A stretch of DNA of 64,000 nt from Labrenzia sp. R4_2. GTDB taxonomy: Bacteria > Pseudomonadota > Alphaproteobacteria > Rhizobiales > Stappiaceae. The notes under the pieces were generated by a model, which ran no database searches, had not been told where the DNA came from, and saw nothing but the letters and a program-made list of their open reading frames with translations. The stretch is taken from contig NZ_JAGHRJ010000002.1 of NCBI RefSeq assembly GCF_017743865.1, positions 620,001 through 684,000 on the forward strand, written 5' to 3'. Position numbers and translations under genes: made by a program. Shown piece by piece: positions 13,501-23,663 of this stretch; the first letter of the stretch is position 1; every line of letters begins with the position of its first letter.

Positions 13501-14696
13501 AAGAGCGACTGGAACATCGCTTCGGCCGTGTCGATGGTGGGCGGTTCACCCGGACGCATTACACGGTAAATGTCGAACAGCGCGTCTTCCCGGGACTCGT
13601 TCTTGTCGACGTTCAGCGTGTTGCGGATGTACGGGCCGGTGTTGACATGGTCGATGTCAAGAATGGTCAGGTCGTGATACCCGCGGTCAACCAGTTCTTC
13701 CAGCAGCTTGCCGGTGATTTCCTCACCTGCCTCTGCGTAGATTTCACCGGTTTTCATGTCGACGATGTCCTCTGCCAGATACTGGCCATGGAGGTCTTCG
13801 TCGGTCACTTTGAGTGCGGTGACACCCTTTTCCGCCAGTTGCTTGATCGTGCGGGCGGTGATCTTGCGGCCACCTTCCACAACGACATCGCCGCTGTCGG
13901 CATCGATCAGGTCATAAGAGGCTTTTGTGCCCTTCAGGCGCTCGCCGTCAAACGGCATGCGCCAGGAAGCGTCTTTCTGACGGGTGTACTCAACCTGTTT
14001 GTAGAACGTGTTGAGGATTTCCTCACCGTCCAGGCCAAGTGCCATCAACAGCGATGTCACCGGGATTTTCCGGCGACGGTCGATGCGCGCATGCACGATG
14101 TCCTTGGCGTCGAACTCGATGTCGAGCCAGGAGCCGCGGTACGGGATCACGCGTGCAGCAAACAAGAGTTTACCGGAAGAGTGGGTCTTGCCCTTGTCGT
14201 GATCGAAGAACACGCCCGGAGAGCGGTGCATCTGGGACACGATCACGCGTTCGGTGCCGTTCACAATGAACGTACCGTTGTCTGTCATGAACGGCATATC
14301 ACCCATATAGACATCTTGTTCCTTGATGTCTTTGACGGACTTTGCGCCGGTATCTTCGTCGACGTCGAACACGATGAGGCGCAGGGTAACCTTCAGCGGT
14401 GCTGCATAGGTCATGTCGCGCTGGCGGCACTCATCTACGTCGTATTTTGGAGCTTCAAATTCGTAGGAAACAAATTCCAGAAGGGAAGTGCCCGCAAAAT
14501 CGGAGATTGGAAATACGGACTGGAAGACCGCTTCAAGGCCTTCATCTTTGCGGCCGCCACCCGGCATCTCATCGACCTGAAGGAATTGGTCGTAAGAGGC
14601 TTTCTGAACCTCGATGAGATTGGGCATCGCCGCGACATCGCGGATAGATCCGAAATATTTGCGGACCTTTTTGCGACCGTTGAACGTTTGGGTCAT
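10557..14696 (-). CDS. rpoB: RNA polymerase subunit beta
   Basis: RNA polymerase beta subunit, 1379 aa. The start is at [16 protein letters not shown], the conserved alphaproteobacterial N-terminus; 31 upstream in-frame codons are probably leader. The rifampicin region [20 protein letters not shown] is wild type in appearance, and the C-terminal [20 protein letters not shown] is intact. It lies 278 bp after rplL, with two strong hairpins in between. Confidence 0.99.
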   Translation of the reverse strand: MTQTFNGRKKVRKYFGSIRDVAAMPNLIEVQKASYDQFLQVDEMPGGGRKDEGLEAVFQSVFPISDFAGTSLLEFVSYEFEAPKYDVDECRQRDMTYAAPLKVTLRLIVFDVDEDTGAKSVKDIKEQDVYMGDMPFMTDNGTFIVNGTERVIVSQMHRSPGVFFDHDKGKTHSSGKLLFAARVIPYRGSWLDIEFDAKDIVHARIDRRRKIPVTSLLMALGLDGEEILNTFYKQVEYTRQKDASWRMPFDGERLKGTKASYDLIDADSGDVVVEGGRKITARTIKQLAEKGVTALKVTDEDLHGQYLAEDIVDMKTGEIYAEAGEEITGKLLEELVDRGYHDLTILDIDHVNTGPYIRNTLNVDKNESREDALFDIYRVMRPGEPPTIDTAEAMFQSLFFDDERYDLSAVGRVKMNMRLDVDAEDTVRVLRKEDILEVIRVLLELRDGKGDIDDIDNLGNRRVRSVGELMENQYRVGLLRMERAIKERMSSVEIDTVMPQDLINAKPAAAAVREFFGSSQLSQFMDQTNPLSEVTHKRRLSALGPGGLTRERAGFEVRDVHPTHYGRICPIETPEGPNIGLINSLATFARVNKYGFIESPYRKVKDGVVTNEVVYLSAMEEAKHYVAQSNAEYDDEGRFTTELITCRHAGENMMVPSDKVDLMDVSPKQLVSVAASLIPFLENDDANRALMGSNMMRQAVPLVRAEAPFVGTGMESVVARDSGAAIGARRAGVVDQVDATRIVIRATEELDPGRSGVDIYRLQKYQRSNQNTCINQRPLVRVGDRVHKGDIIADGPSTDLGDLALGRNVLVAFMPWNGYNFEDSILLSERIVSDDVFTSIHLEEFEVMARDTKLGPEEITRDIPNVSEEALKNLDEAGIVYIGAELHPGDILVGKITPKGESPMTPEEKLLRAIFGEKASDVRDTSLRLPPGVSGTVVEVRVFNRHGVEKDERAMAIEREEIERLAKDRDDEQAILDRNVYGRLAEMLMDKTAVAGPKGFKKDTVLTGDVLNDFPRSQWWQFATDDEKFMSEIEALRGQYDDSRKRLEQRFIDKVEKLQRGDELPPGVMKMVKVFVAVKRKLQPGDKMAGRHGNKGVVSKINPCEDMPFLEDGTHVDIVLNPLGVPSRMNVGQILETHMGWACRGMGLRIGEMYDEYRKTGEIEKLRGKVIEIYGDNMKGDAVKEFDDEGVVKLAEQLKKGVSIATPVFDGAREPDVVDALKIADFDTSGQSTLFDGRTGEEFDRKVTVGYIYMLKLHHLVDDKIHARSIGPYSLVTQQPLGGKAQFGGQRFGEMEVWALEAYGAAYTLQEMLTVKSDDVAGRTKVYEAIVRGDDTFEAGIPESFNVLVKEMRSLGLNVELQRTDAPMIGEEETADAAE

Positions 14697-14892
14697 TGTC
14701 GCTCCTCGTATCGGCCGGAAAACGGCTTCCCGAAACGCCCCTTGTCCAATCGGGCCTCTGCCCGGGCGCTTCGGAAAACCGTCCACCAAACAAGATCAAC
14801 CTTCTGTGCACATGAGAAGAATTGATCGGACTTTGGATCCAGGGACCCTGCCTGCGTACTCATCAGGCAAAACAGGCCCCTAGTGGGACGTT

Positions 14893-14953
14893 TGCCCCGG
14901 AAACGGGTCAGACCCGCCGGGGCGAAAAGCGGTCCCGGGCAACCCCGGGACCG
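14893..14953 (-). terminator. Tandem hairpins between rplL and rpoB (attenuator candidate)
   Basis: 14930-14953 forms a perfect 10-bp stem CGGTCCCGGG / CCCGGGACCG. 14894-14923 forms a second stem GCCCCGG / CCGGGGC with an inner CGGGT/ACCCG stem. On the minus strand the first hairpin is followed by CTTTTCG. This matches the partial terminator that reduces read-through from rplL into rpoB in E. coli; the role here is inferred. Confidence 0.55.
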
Positions 14954-14974
14954 TATAAGGCGTTTCCGCCCTAA

Positions 14975-15352
<378 letters not shown>

Positions 15353-15412
15353 TTTTCATTACCTTCAGTTCGAACCAGTATCTGGGTTCATTAGACAGTG
15401 TTTTGGGGCGCC

Positions 15413-15931
15413 TTATGCGGCCTCGTCCTTCTTGGCGTACGCGCCGAAGACGCGGGCGAGCTGCCCGGCCGGTGCGTTGACAACCTGTGCGATGCGCGAT
15501 GCCGGTGTCTGGATCATGCCAACCAGCTTTGCACGCAGCTCGTCGAGCGACGGCATTGTTGCCAGAGACTTGACCCCTTCCGGGTTCAGGTTTGTCGTTC
15601 CAAGAGCACCACCAAGGATTTCCAACTGAGCGTTGGCCTTGGCGAATTCGACAGCTGCTTTCGGTGCTGCAACCGGGTCGTCGGAATAGACGAGTACGGT
15701 CGGGCCCTGGAGCAGGTCGGAGATGTGCTCAAGGTCAGTGCCTTTGAGGGCGAGTTTCACAAGGCGGTTTTTTGCGACTTTTACAGAACCGCCGGCTTCA
15801 CGTACGGACGACCGCAGGGCCGTCATCTGTGCAACCGAAAGACCTGCATAGTGCGCGACGACAACGACGCCGGTGTCAGCCAGCTCGGCGTTGAAGGATG
15901 TCACGAACTCTTGCTTTTCCGCTCTTTCCAC
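15413..15931 (-). CDS. rplJ: 50S ribosomal protein L10
   Basis: Stalk base protein, 172 aa. I chose a GTG start at 15929-15931 ([14 protein letters not shown]), which matches the family N-terminus and has GGAG 7 bp upstream; an ATG 11 codons earlier lacks a ribosome binding site. It is followed by rplL. L10 normally represses rplJL translation by binding the leader, and the 320-bp gap before this gene could house such a leader. Confidence 0.96.
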   Translation of the reverse strand: MERAEKQEFVTSFNAELADTGVVVVAHYAGLSVAQMTALRSSVREAGGSVKVAKNRLVKLALKGTDLEHISDLLQGPTVLVYSDDPVAAPKAAVEFAKANAQLEILGGALGTTNLNPEGVKSLATMPSLDELRAKLVGMIQTPASRIAQVVNAPAGQLARVFGAYAKKDEAA

Positions 15932-16251
15932 TTGCCTTCTCCATTTGATGGCGAAAATCGCCACCGGTTTACCTTGCCGCCTGTGCGGTGGTCCCGAACC
16001 CGGAACCGCCTGTAAAGACGACGCTCAGGGTCCTGTCCCCTCACCTGCACTCAAAAAGTGTCGGCAAGGTCTGGTTCGAACCGGTTGCCCGCTTGTCGCG
16101 GAGAATTCGGTTCTCACCCATCTATGCAGGCCTTTTACGGCTTAAGCCGGTCTCCCGGCACCTGCAGTCTCGGACAGGGCAATCCGGCGGCGAACCGCCG
16201 GATCTATTCAGCCCAAGGGCTGAAATTCTTGTTCAATCCGGTAAGACCGGA
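15932..16251. other. Leader region between rplA and rplJ, no gene seen
   Basis: 320 bp with no coding signal. Three tandem hairpins lie next to the rplA stop (entry 16182-16253). The rest is a structured-looking leader for rplJ, where an L10-L12 binding site and a separate promoter would be expected by comparison with E. coli. I could not assign either precisely. Confidence 0.5.
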
Positions 16252-16253
16252 TT
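16182..16253 (-). terminator. Three tandem perfect hairpins at the rplA 3' end
   Basis: In transcript order: AATCCGGT/ACCGGATT (16235-16253, overlapping the rplA stop codon), TTCAGCCC/GGGCTGAA (16207-16224) and ATCCGGCGG/CCGCCGGAT (16182-16203). All are perfect stems of 8, 8 and 9 bp with loops of 2-4 bases. The first and third share the ATCCGG core. None has a long T run, so attenuation or RNA protection is as likely as full termination. Confidence 0.6.
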
Positions 16254-16950
16254 ATTCGCCAGCAACGCTCGCGAGGTCGACTTTAACGCCCGGGCCCATC
16301 GTGGAGGACACGGCGACACGCTTCATGTAGGTGCCTTTTGCGCCAGTCGGCTTAGCTTTTTGAACAGCGTCGAGCAGAGCCTTGATGTTCTCCGAGATCT
16401 TGTCTTCAGAGAACGACACTTTGCCAACACCAGCGTGGACAATACCGGCTTTTTCTACGCGGAACTGAACAGCGCCGCCTTTTGCATCGTTCACAGCCTT
16501 GGTGACGTCCGGGGTCACGGTGCCGACTTTCGGGTTCGGCATCATGCCACGGGGGCCGAGGACCTTACCGAGACGACCGACCAGCGGCATCATGTCCGGG
16601 GTTGCAATAACAGTATCGAAATCGATCTTGCCGCCCTGAACTTCCTGAACCAGCTCTTCTGCGCCAACAATGTCTGCACCAGCAGCTTTTGCTTCTTCAG
16701 CCTTGTCGCCGCGTGCAAACACTGCAACCTTGACGCTCTTACCGGTGCCGTTCGGCAGAACGCACACACCACGAACCATCTGGTCAGCGTGGCGCGGGTC
16801 AACGCCGAGGTTGATCGCAACTTCGACAGTTTCGTCGAACTTGGTCTTGGAGCGGCCCTTAACGAGGCTGATGGCTTCGTTCAGGGAGTACAGCTTGTTC
16901 CGGTCGATGCCTTCACGTGCTGCAGAAATACGTTTTCCAACCTTCGCCAT
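16252..16950 (-). CDS. rplA: 50S ribosomal protein L1
   Basis: L1 stalk protein, 232 aa, complete, beginning [14 protein letters not shown]. The signature [14 protein letters not shown] is present. It starts 4 bp after the rplK stop, indicating translational coupling. In E. coli L1 represses the rplKA message. Confidence 0.98.
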   Translation of the reverse strand: MAKVGKRISAAREGIDRNKLYSLNEAISLVKGRSKTKFDETVEVAINLGVDPRHADQMVRGVCVLPNGTGKSVKVAVFARGDKAEEAKAAGADIVGAEELVQEVQGGKIDFDTVIATPDMMPLVGRLGKVLGPRGMMPNPKVGTVTPDVTKAVNDAKGGAVQFRVEKAGIVHAGVGKVSFSEDKISENIKALLDAVQKAKPTGAKGTYMKRVAVSSTMGPGVKVDLASVAGE

Positions 16951-16954
16951 GATC

Positions 16955-17383
16955 TTACTCCGTTACCTCAAGGCCCATGGAGCGGGCGGAGCCTTCAACC
17001 ATCAGCATTGCTGCGTCGATGTCGTTGGCGTTCAGGTCCTTCATTTTCGCTTCCGCGATTTCCTTGACCTGCGCCTTGGATACGGAACCAACCGTACCGC
17101 GGCCCGGGGTCTGGGAACCCTTCTGCAGCTTCGCAGCCTTCTTCAGGAAGAAGGAAACCGGAGCGGTCTTCACTTCGAAGGTGAAGGACTTGTCGGTGTA
17201 GTATGTGATCACAGTCGGGCACGGAGCACCCTTTTCAACATCCTGGGTCTGCGCGTTGAACGCCTTACAGAATTCCATGATGTTCAGACCACGCTGACCA
17301 AGTGCCGGCCCGATGGGCGGGGACGGGGTCGCAGAGCCTGCCGGCACCTGAAGCTTCAGGAAGCCTTCGATCTTCTTCGCCAT
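16955..17383 (-). CDS. rplK: 50S ribosomal protein L11
   Basis: GTPase-centre protein, 142 aa. The start at [16 protein letters not shown] has GGAG 6 bp upstream; an ATG four codons earlier is less likely. The Pro-rich segment [18 protein letters not shown] typical of L11 is present. It lies 160 bp after nusG, a gap that contains the perfect GC palindrome CCGCCCCGCGGGGCGG at 17521-17536. Confidence 0.98.
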   Translation of the reverse strand: MAKKIEGFLKLQVPAGSATPSPPIGPALGQRGLNIMEFCKAFNAQTQDVEKGAPCPTVITYYTDKSFTFEVKTAPVSFFLKKAAKLQKGSQTPGRGTVGSVSKAQVKEIAEAKMKDLNANDIDAAMLMVEGSARSMGLEVTE

Positions 17384-17543
17384 AGTTTTCTCCAATCATG
17401 CATGGCCAAACGCCAATTTGACCATCTGGGAGTTGGTGGTGTGGCCCGTAAAAGCACCCGGCGAAGAGTGCATGAACCTGCCACCGACTTAATTCCGGAC
17501 AATTCGCGTCCGGCACTCACCCGCCCCGCGGGGCGGCAAACAG

Positions 17544-18074
17544 TCAGAGCTTGTCGACCTGACCGAATTCCAATTCAACTGGCGTTGCCCGGCCGAAGAT
17601 GGACACAGCAACCTTAAGGCGCGCCCGCTCATCGTCGACTTCTTCGACAAGACCAGAGAAAGACGCGAACGGACCGTCAGAAACACGAACCTGCTCGCCA
17701 ACTTCAAAGCTGACGGACGGCTTCGGCCGGTCAACGCCCTCTTGAACCTGATTGATAATCCGCAAAGCTTCTTTTTCCGGGATCGGCATCGGCTTTTGAT
17801 CCGCACCCAAAAAGCCAGTTACCTTTGGCGTGTCCTTGATGAGGTGGAACGCCTCATTGGTCATATCCATTTTCACAAGGACGTAACCCGGGAAGAACTT
17901 GCGCTCAGCGTCGACTTTCCGGCCGCGACGCACTTCCACGACTTTTTCCATAGGAACCAGAATTTCCTCAAACAGATCGGACAACCCTTTCTGCTCAGCC
18001 TTTTCGCGAATGGACTCGGCGACCTTCTTCTCGAAATTCGAATAGGCGTGCACAATGTACCAGCGCTTGGCCAT
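17544..18074 (-). CDS. nusG: Transcription termination/antitermination protein NusG
   Basis: RNA polymerase-bound elongation factor, 176 aa. It has an N-terminal NGN domain ([20 protein letters not shown]) and a C-terminal KOW domain with [19 protein letters not shown]. It follows secE by 50 bp, the standard secE-nusG pair. Confidence 0.98.
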   Translation of the reverse strand: MAKRWYIVHAYSNFEKKVAESIREKAEQKGLSDLFEEILVPMEKVVEVRRGRKVDAERKFFPGYVLVKMDMTNEAFHLIKDTPKVTGFLGADQKPMPIPEKEALRIINQVQEGVDRPKPSVSFEVGEQVRVSDGPFASFSGLVEEVDDERARLKVAVSIFGRATPVELEFGQVDKL

Positions 18075-18124
18075 AGATCTCAGTTCCGTTTGTTGTTCTT
18101 GTCTTTAGACAGACCAGCGGCTGT

Positions 18125-18322
18125 TTAACCGCCAACCCCGAGAATGTAACCGATGCCAAGGCTCATCAGCTGATCCGCAACGAGAAAGAAAATCGATGCG
18201 ATCATCACCATGATGAACACCATAACGGTGGTCACAGCTGTTTCCTTGCGCGTCGGCCACGTCACCTTGGACGTTTCGGAGCGCACTTCTTGGATGAATT
18301 TAAAGGGATTGGTCTTCGCCAT
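18125..18322 (-). CDS. secE: Preprotein translocase subunit SecE
   Basis: Small essential translocon subunit, 65 aa. It has a cytoplasmic amphipathic helix (NPFKFIQEVRSETSKVTWP, the conserved SKVTWP motif) followed by one transmembrane helix. This is the short single-helix form seen in most bacteria outside the gammaproteobacteria. It sits between tRNA-Trp and nusG. Confidence 0.97.
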   Translation of the reverse strand: MAKTNPFKFIQEVRSETSKVTWPTRKETAVTTVMVFIMVMIASIFFLVADQLMSLGIGYILGVGG

Positions 18323-18350
18323 TCCGATTCCGGTCCGTTAAATACGAGTG

Positions 18351-18374
18351 GGCGCGCAGAAAACTCTGCGCGCC
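18351..18374 (-). terminator. Perfect hairpin between tRNA-Trp and secE
   Basis: GGCGCGCAGA / TCTGCGCGCC gives a 10-bp perfect stem with a 4-base loop. There is no clear T run. It could be a partial terminator or a processing signal after the tRNA. Confidence 0.45.
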
Positions 18375-18426
18375 TCACTCGAGGAAACTCTTTAAGCCCT
18401 CGAGGCCAATTAATCAAGAGCAAAAG

Positions 18427-18502
18427 TGGCAGGGGCAGCAGGGTTCGAACCCGCGACCTACGGTTTTGGAGACCGTCGCTCTACCAGCTGAGCTATACCC
18501 CT
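18427..18502 (-). tRNA. tRNA-Trp (CCA anticodon)
   Basis: Cloverleaf of 76 nt with encoded CCA: acceptor AGGGGTA/TGCCCCT, D-loop TAGCTCAGCTGGTAGAGC, anticodon arm CGGTCTCCAAAACCG with CCA in the loop, and T-arm GGGTTCGAACCC. It lies between tuf and secE. Confidence 0.96.
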
Positions 18503-18578
18503 TCAGATGATCCTCTTTGAGGACCAGCTCCTGATACGCTTCAAATACATGGTAATCAAGTGATTTGAAGACAAGACT

Positions 18579-18596
18579 GCCGGGCCGAAGCCCGGC
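18579..18596 (-). terminator. UUCG hairpin after tuf
   Basis: On the minus strand GCCGGGC-TTCG-GCCCGGC, 16 bp after the tuf stop, followed by AGTCTTGTCTT. It is a stable tetraloop hairpin with a weak T-rich tail, and a probable terminator. Confidence 0.6.
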
Positions 18597-18611
18597 AATC
18601 GAAAACTCATC

Positions 18612-19802
<1,191 letters not shown>

Positions 19803-19967
19803 CGGCGTCGCTCTCTGTCCAGTACTCGGTTCAGTCGATAAGGCTCGCGCGGGCCGCTGATTGACGACTTGAACAGAGCCCAAGCGGCAAACAACTTCCC
19901 ATAAGAACTTTTCAGGATTTCCGGGCGAAAGAGCCTTCCGTTCCGGACACTCCGATCAGGCCCATGA

Positions 19968-20041
19968 TGGAGCGGGTGAAGGGAATCGAACCCTCGTCGT
20001 CAGCTTGGAAGGCTGCTGCTCTACCATTGAGCTACACCCGC
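19968..20041 (-). tRNA. tRNA-Gly (TCC anticodon)
   Basis: 74-nt cloverleaf with encoded CCA: acceptor GCGGGTG, anticodon arm CAGCCTTCCAAGCTG with TCC in the loop, T-arm GAGGGTTCGATTCCCTT. It lies 20 bp after tRNA-Tyr and upstream of tuf. Confidence 0.95.
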
Positions 20042-20061
20042 ACAACGAGGAAACGAGACGA

Positions 20062-20146
20062 TGGTGGAGGAGGTTGGATTCGAACCAACGTAGGCATAGC
20101 CAACGGATTTACAGTCCGTCCCCTTTAGCCACTCGGGCACTCCTCC
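20062..20146 (-). tRNA. tRNA-Tyr (GTA anticodon)
   Basis: 85-nt class II tRNA with a long variable arm and encoded CCA: acceptor GGAGGAG/CTCCTCC, anticodon arm ACGGACTGTAAATCCGT with GTA, and T-arm TTGGTTCGAATCCAA. It is the first transcribed element of this block. Confidence 0.95.
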
Positions 20147-20548
20147 ATCTCGTCTTGCTTCACGCCGAAGCGATCAGGATGGCTTAACCGAAGAGCCCGC
20201 CCGGAAGGGGCGAGCAATCCCGTGGCGCGTGTTATGCAGATGCGGACCTGACCTGTCAACGCCGATTTTGAAAAGAAACGAACAAAATCAACCCGGGACC
20301 GAAAACCTTGGACCCAAGCGCGCCATAACCGCTTGCCATTCTTGGATCATTATGACCTCAAACAGAGCAAAACCTCCAAGGATTTCGCCGCTTTCTCGTG
20401 ATCTCAGTAGCAACAAGCCCCTACCCTGTGGACAACTTTTCCCGGCCAATTCGGCTCTTCATTCTTCGCAGCGCCGTTCATTTCCTGACATATTCGACCG
20501 GCGGTATGAGAGCGCCGCTTCGGATTTTATGAAATTGGTGGCAAACGG
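20147..20548. other. Divergent intergenic region, no gene seen
   Basis: 402 bp between tRNA-Tyr (minus) and the GST gene (plus). It contains the tRNA-operon promoter candidate at 20231-20259. No coding signal or repeat was recognised in the rest. Confidence 0.5.
20231..20259 (-). promoter_or_regulatory. Promoter of the tRNA-Tyr/Gly-tuf operon
   Basis: On the minus strand a consensus -35 TTGACA (complement of 20254-20259), a 17-bp spacer and a -10 CATAAC (complement of 20231-20236), about 85 bp upstream of tRNA-Tyr. Confidence 0.6.
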
Positions 20549-21190
20549 ATGCTGAAAGTGTGGGGCCGCAAAACATCGTCCAATGTTCAAGCACTCATGT
20601 GGTGCATCGGAGAGCTCGGCGTGGAGTATGAGAGAGCCGACATCGGGCACAGGTTCGGGGGAACCGATACTGAAGACTTCAAGCGGCTAAATCCAAACCA
20701 GACGATCCCGGTTCTTCAAGACGCAGACGGCCCGCCAATCTGGGAAACCGGAGCCATCATGAGATATCTTGCCGACAGATACGGACCCGATAGCTTTTGG
20801 CCGAAGCCACCGCAAGACCGCGCCCGGGTCGACATATGGGCGGAGTGGTCCAAGATCAACATCGCAATGGCGTTTACGGCCCCGGTTTTCTGGCGGGTGG
20901 TCCGCACACCAATAGAAGATCAGGATTGGGCCCAAATCAAAAGAGCAGTCGCGGCTCTTGAAACCAAACTCGAAATCGCAGAGTTGCAGCTGACGAACCA
21001 TGCCTATCTTGCTGGTCCTGACTTCACATTGGCGGACATCCAGTTCGGCCACATTCTCTATCGGTACTTCGACATCGATATCGACCGCGCCGACTTGCCC
21101 CGCATGCACCGCTATTATCACCGGCTCACCGAACGCAGCGCTTTCCGCGAGCACGTCATGGTGTCGTACGAGGAACTGCGCTGCAGCTAA
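20549..21190 (+). CDS. Glutathione S-transferase family protein
   Basis: Cytosolic GST-fold protein of 213 aa. The N-terminal thioredoxin-like domain (MLKVWGRKTSSNVQALMWC) has a Ser-rich start where the catalytic Ser/Cys lies in beta/theta-type GSTs, then NQTIPVLQD with the cis-Pro and ETGAIMRYLA for gamma-glutamyl binding. The C-terminal helical domain contains YLAGPDFTLADIQ, the N-capping box. The substrate is not predictable. It is followed by a MarR gene on the same strand. Confidence 0.88.
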   Translation: MLKVWGRKTSSNVQALMWCIGELGVEYERADIGHRFGGTDTEDFKRLNPNQTIPVLQDADGPPIWETGAIMRYLADRYGPDSFWPKPPQDRARVDIWAEWSKINIAMAFTAPVFWRVVRTPIEDQDWAQIKRAVAALETKLEIAELQLTNHAYLAGPDFTLADIQFGHILYRYFDIDIDRADLPRMHRYYHRLTERSAFREHVMVSYEELRCS

Positions 21191-21260
21191 CCCAATTTGG
21201 GGAGTATCTCACAGAGAGTTACACGGCGAGGCAAAACAGGATCATTGCAGCAAGCGTCAT

Positions 21261-21280
21261 TATGTTGTAGCTACAACATA
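21261..21280. promoter_or_regulatory. 20-bp perfect palindrome at the marR start (operator)
   Basis: TATGTTGTAG/CTACAACATA is a perfect 20-bp inverted repeat whose last base is the A of the downstream ATG. A MarR dimer would be expected to bind such a site and block its own transcription. The position leaves no room for a Shine-Dalgarno sequence. Confidence 0.7.
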
Positions 21281-21783
21281 TGAGCAGCTCACTCGACGAT
21301 ATCGACTTTAATGAAATGGGCCGCCTGTGCCTTGGCCACTCGGTCCGCCGGACGGCCAATCTGCTGACCCGCCATTTCAACCGCTACCTCGCGCCTCTTG
21401 GTTTGGAGATCACGCAGGCGCAGCTCATGGCGGTTATTGCCAGCGGTGACGATCTCTCCTCCTCCGACATCGCGCGTTACCTTGGAATTGACCGCTCGAC
21501 CCTTGCCCGCAATTTGAAACCATTAGAGGCCGCCGGCTTGATTGAACGGCACAAGCTTGGCGGCCGAAAGGTAACACCACGCCTCACCCAAAGGGGCGTC
21601 ACTCTGACCGCAGAAGTACATGCTGCCTGGGAACAGGCCCAGCGCGACCTGACACACGAGCTTGGCGCGGTAACGGCAGATGCCATTCGCGGTCATTTGT
21701 CGAGCCTGAGAAAGACCGTTCGTGCACTCGAAACAACCGTTGCCAAACAGCCTGCCGCGCCGCCGGACGGGGCGTCTTCGTAA
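21280..21783 (+). CDS. MarR family transcriptional regulator
   Basis: 167-aa winged-helix regulator. Residues 40-110 carry the MarR HTH and wing (SSDIARYLGIDRSTLARNLK and LIERHKLGGRKVTPRLT). The first ATG directly abuts the palindrome and has no Shine-Dalgarno; the next in-frame Met (21316) also lacks one, so leaderless translation is possible. The neighbours GST and PaaI thioesterase on the same strand may be its targets, as MarR proteins often sense aromatic compounds. Confidence 0.88.
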   Translation: MSSSLDDIDFNEMGRLCLGHSVRRTANLLTRHFNRYLAPLGLEITQAQLMAVIASGDDLSSSDIARYLGIDRSTLARNLKPLEAAGLIERHKLGGRKVTPRLTQRGVTLTAEVHAAWEQAQRDLTHELGAVTADAIRGHLSSLRKTVRALETTVAKQPAAPPDGASS

Positions 21784-21825
21784 ATAACCGGATCCCCAAA
21801 AACCATTCTTTTCAAGGACAGTTTA

Positions 21826-22350
21826 ATGACCACTGCGCAAACCGTAACGGAAAACGGCAAAACCTATCAGTTCGACGCTCTGCCGAAGGAGCAGGTGGCG
21901 GGTATCTCCGGAATGGATGTTTTCAAGCTGATGCTCGATGGTCAGCTGCCAGCTCCCCCGATCATGCTTCAATCCAATATCCGCTTGAAGGAATTTGATC
22001 ACGGGCGTGCGGTCTTCGTCGGCCAGCCGGAAAAGCAATTCCTCAATCCACTGGGTACGATTCATGGGGGTTGGATTTCAACGATTCTGGACAGTGCTCT
22101 CAGTTGCGCAGTTCACACCTGTCTGGAACCTGGCGAGTTCTACACCACCACATCCTTGACCGTGAATATGGTCCGCCCCCTCATGCCAGGCAGCGGGGAC
22201 GTCACGTGCGAAGGGCGCATTGTTCATCGCGGCTCCCGGCTGGCAACATCGGAAGGTGAGTTGAAAGATGCCCGCGGCAAGCTGATTGCCCATGCGACGG
22301 TCAGCTGCATGATCTTTCCCAATCCTGCAGCCTCTTCCCCTGGACGCTGA
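21826..22350 (+). CDS. PaaI-family (hotdog) thioesterase
   Basis: 174-aa hotdog-fold acyl-CoA thioesterase. The active-site segment NPLGTIHGGWISTILDSALS has the HGG motif and the acidic residue on the central helix used by the PaaI/4-hydroxybenzoyl-CoA thioesterase group. The TTTSLTVNMVRP strand is also typical. It follows marR by 42 bp and may be co-transcribed with it. Its physiological acyl-CoA is unknown. Confidence 0.85.
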   Translation: MTTAQTVTENGKTYQFDALPKEQVAGISGMDVFKLMLDGQLPAPPIMLQSNIRLKEFDHGRAVFVGQPEKQFLNPLGTIHGGWISTILDSALSCAVHTCLEPGEFYTTTSLTVNMVRPLMPGSGDVTCEGRIVHRGSRLATSEGELKDARGKLIAHATVSCMIFPNPAASSPGR

Positions 22351-22370
22351 TTGGGGCTAGAGCATGCGGG

Positions 22371-23198
22371 ATGACCGACGATAAAAAACCTGCATGGAAA
22401 ACTCAGCGCCACGGCTCCGGCAACGTCCAAGGCCGCTTTTCTAAATCCAAGGGCAAACCGGCACCACGGCGTCCCGGATTGCCCCCGGAAGGCCCCGTCT
22501 TGCTTTATGGCCTTCACACGGTGGAAGCAGCCTTTGCCAACAAGGACCGCAAGCGCCTGAAACTTTATGCAACGGAGAATGCAAAAAACCGCCTGCAGGA
22601 GCGCGGCGTTAACATAGATGTTCCGGTTGAGGACAAGCGCCCCAAGGAACTGGACCGGATGGTCACCAAGGACGCTGTCCATCAGGGTATGATCCTGGAA
22701 GCCGATCCCCTGCCGGCATATGGCGCAGAGAATCTGAAAGGCGCACGGCTGATTCTAGCCCTAGATCAGGTCACCGATCCGCATAATGTCGGTGCGATCC
22801 TGCGTTCGGCGGTGGCTCTGGATGCAGATGCGGTGGTGACCACGGAACGCCACGCGCCAGAGGAAGGTCCGGTCCTCGCTAAATCCGCCTCTGGCGCGCT
22901 CGACATGATCAAGCATGTGCGGGTGAAGAACATGGCCCGCTTCATAACAGAGATGAAGGAGCAAGGCTTTGGCTGCATCGCGCTCGACAGCGATGGCCCG
23001 GCGAGCCTTGAAGACACCGACTTCACCGAAAAAACCGTTCTGGTTCTCGGGTCTGAAGGGAAAGGCGTGCGACAAGGCGTGCGGGAAGCCTGCGGCCTCC
23101 TGGCCCGGCTCGACATGCCGGGCGAAATCCGCTCGCTGAATGTGTCCAACGCTGCCGTACTCTCACTTTATGTGGCGCGCCAGAAGATGGGGCTTTAG
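22371..23198 (+). CDS. rlmB: 23S rRNA (guanosine-2'-O)-methyltransferase RlmB
   Basis: SpoU/TrmH-class methyltransferase of 275 aa. It has a basic N-terminal extension, then a substrate-binding domain (LLYGLHTVEAAFANKDRKRL) and the trefoil-knot catalytic domain with the three SpoU motifs: NVGAILRSA, LVLGSEGKGVR and LNVSNAAVLSLY. RlmB methylates G2251 in the ribosomal P loop. Its stop codon overlaps that of the convergent gene at 23195. Confidence 0.92.
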   Translation: MTDDKKPAWKTQRHGSGNVQGRFSKSKGKPAPRRPGLPPEGPVLLYGLHTVEAAFANKDRKRLKLYATENAKNRLQERGVNIDVPVEDKRPKELDRMVTKDAVHQGMILEADPLPAYGAENLKGARLILALDQVTDPHNVGAILRSAVALDADAVVTTERHAPEEGPVLAKSASGALDMIKHVRVKNMARFITEMKEQGFGCIALDSDGPASLEDTDFTEKTVLVLGSEGKGVRQGVREACGLLARLDMPGEIRSLNVSNAAVLSLYVARQKMGL

Positions 23199-23509
23199 GC
23201 CCCACTCACCGCCTCAAAGCCTTCAAATTTTGGCGGGCCGGCATACAGATCCTTGTTACTGCCCGCATTTTTATGCGCATCCCGAAATTGTTCTGATTTG
23301 GTCCAGGCGAGAAAGTCGTCTTTGCTGTTCCAGATCGTATGCGACGCATACAAAACGGTTTGACCGTCCTCGGCGTCCGGGCCTTTCAGCAAATGAAAAC
23401 TCTTAAACCCATCCAGCTCGTGAAGACGGGTCTCCCGGCCTTTCCATACAGCTTCAAAAGCCTCCTCCTGGCCCTTTTTCACTGCAAACCGGTTCATCGC
23501 GAGATACAT
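23195..23509 (-). CDS. HmuQ/ABM-domain heme-degrading monooxygenase-like protein
   Basis: 104-aa ferredoxin-like ABM-domain protein. The phrases MNRFAVKKGQEEAFEAVW, FHLLKGPDAEDGQTVLYASH and TKSEQFRDAHKNAGSNKDLY resemble rhizobial HmuQ/IsdG-type heme oxygenases (from memory). The start at 23507-23509 is supported by GGAAGG 5 bp upstream. No heme-uptake genes are nearby. It overlaps rlmB by 4 bp tail to tail. Confidence 0.75.
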   Translation of the reverse strand: MYLAMNRFAVKKGQEEAFEAVWKGRETRLHELDGFKSFHLLKGPDAEDGQTVLYASHTIWNSKDDFLAWTKSEQFRDAHKNAGSNKDLYAGPPKFEGFEAVSGA

Positions 23510-23618
23510 GGCGGCCTTCCTTCTTTGAAATTGCTCCGCCAATAATTATGAGTATTTCACTCATATTACCAGTACTGATTTGCCAACATATTCAAATCTC
23601 TGAGGCGATAGGGCTTAT

Positions 23619-23647
23619 GAAAAAAGGGCAGACGCACCCGCCTGCCC
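23619..23647 (-). terminator. Rho-independent terminator after the RTX gene
   Basis: On the minus strand GGGCAG...CTGCCC (23626-23647) is followed by six T's (complement of 23620-23625), 16 bp after the stop of the RTX gene. Classic form. Confidence 0.8.
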
Positions 23648-23663
23648 CGGTCATCACCTGAGA

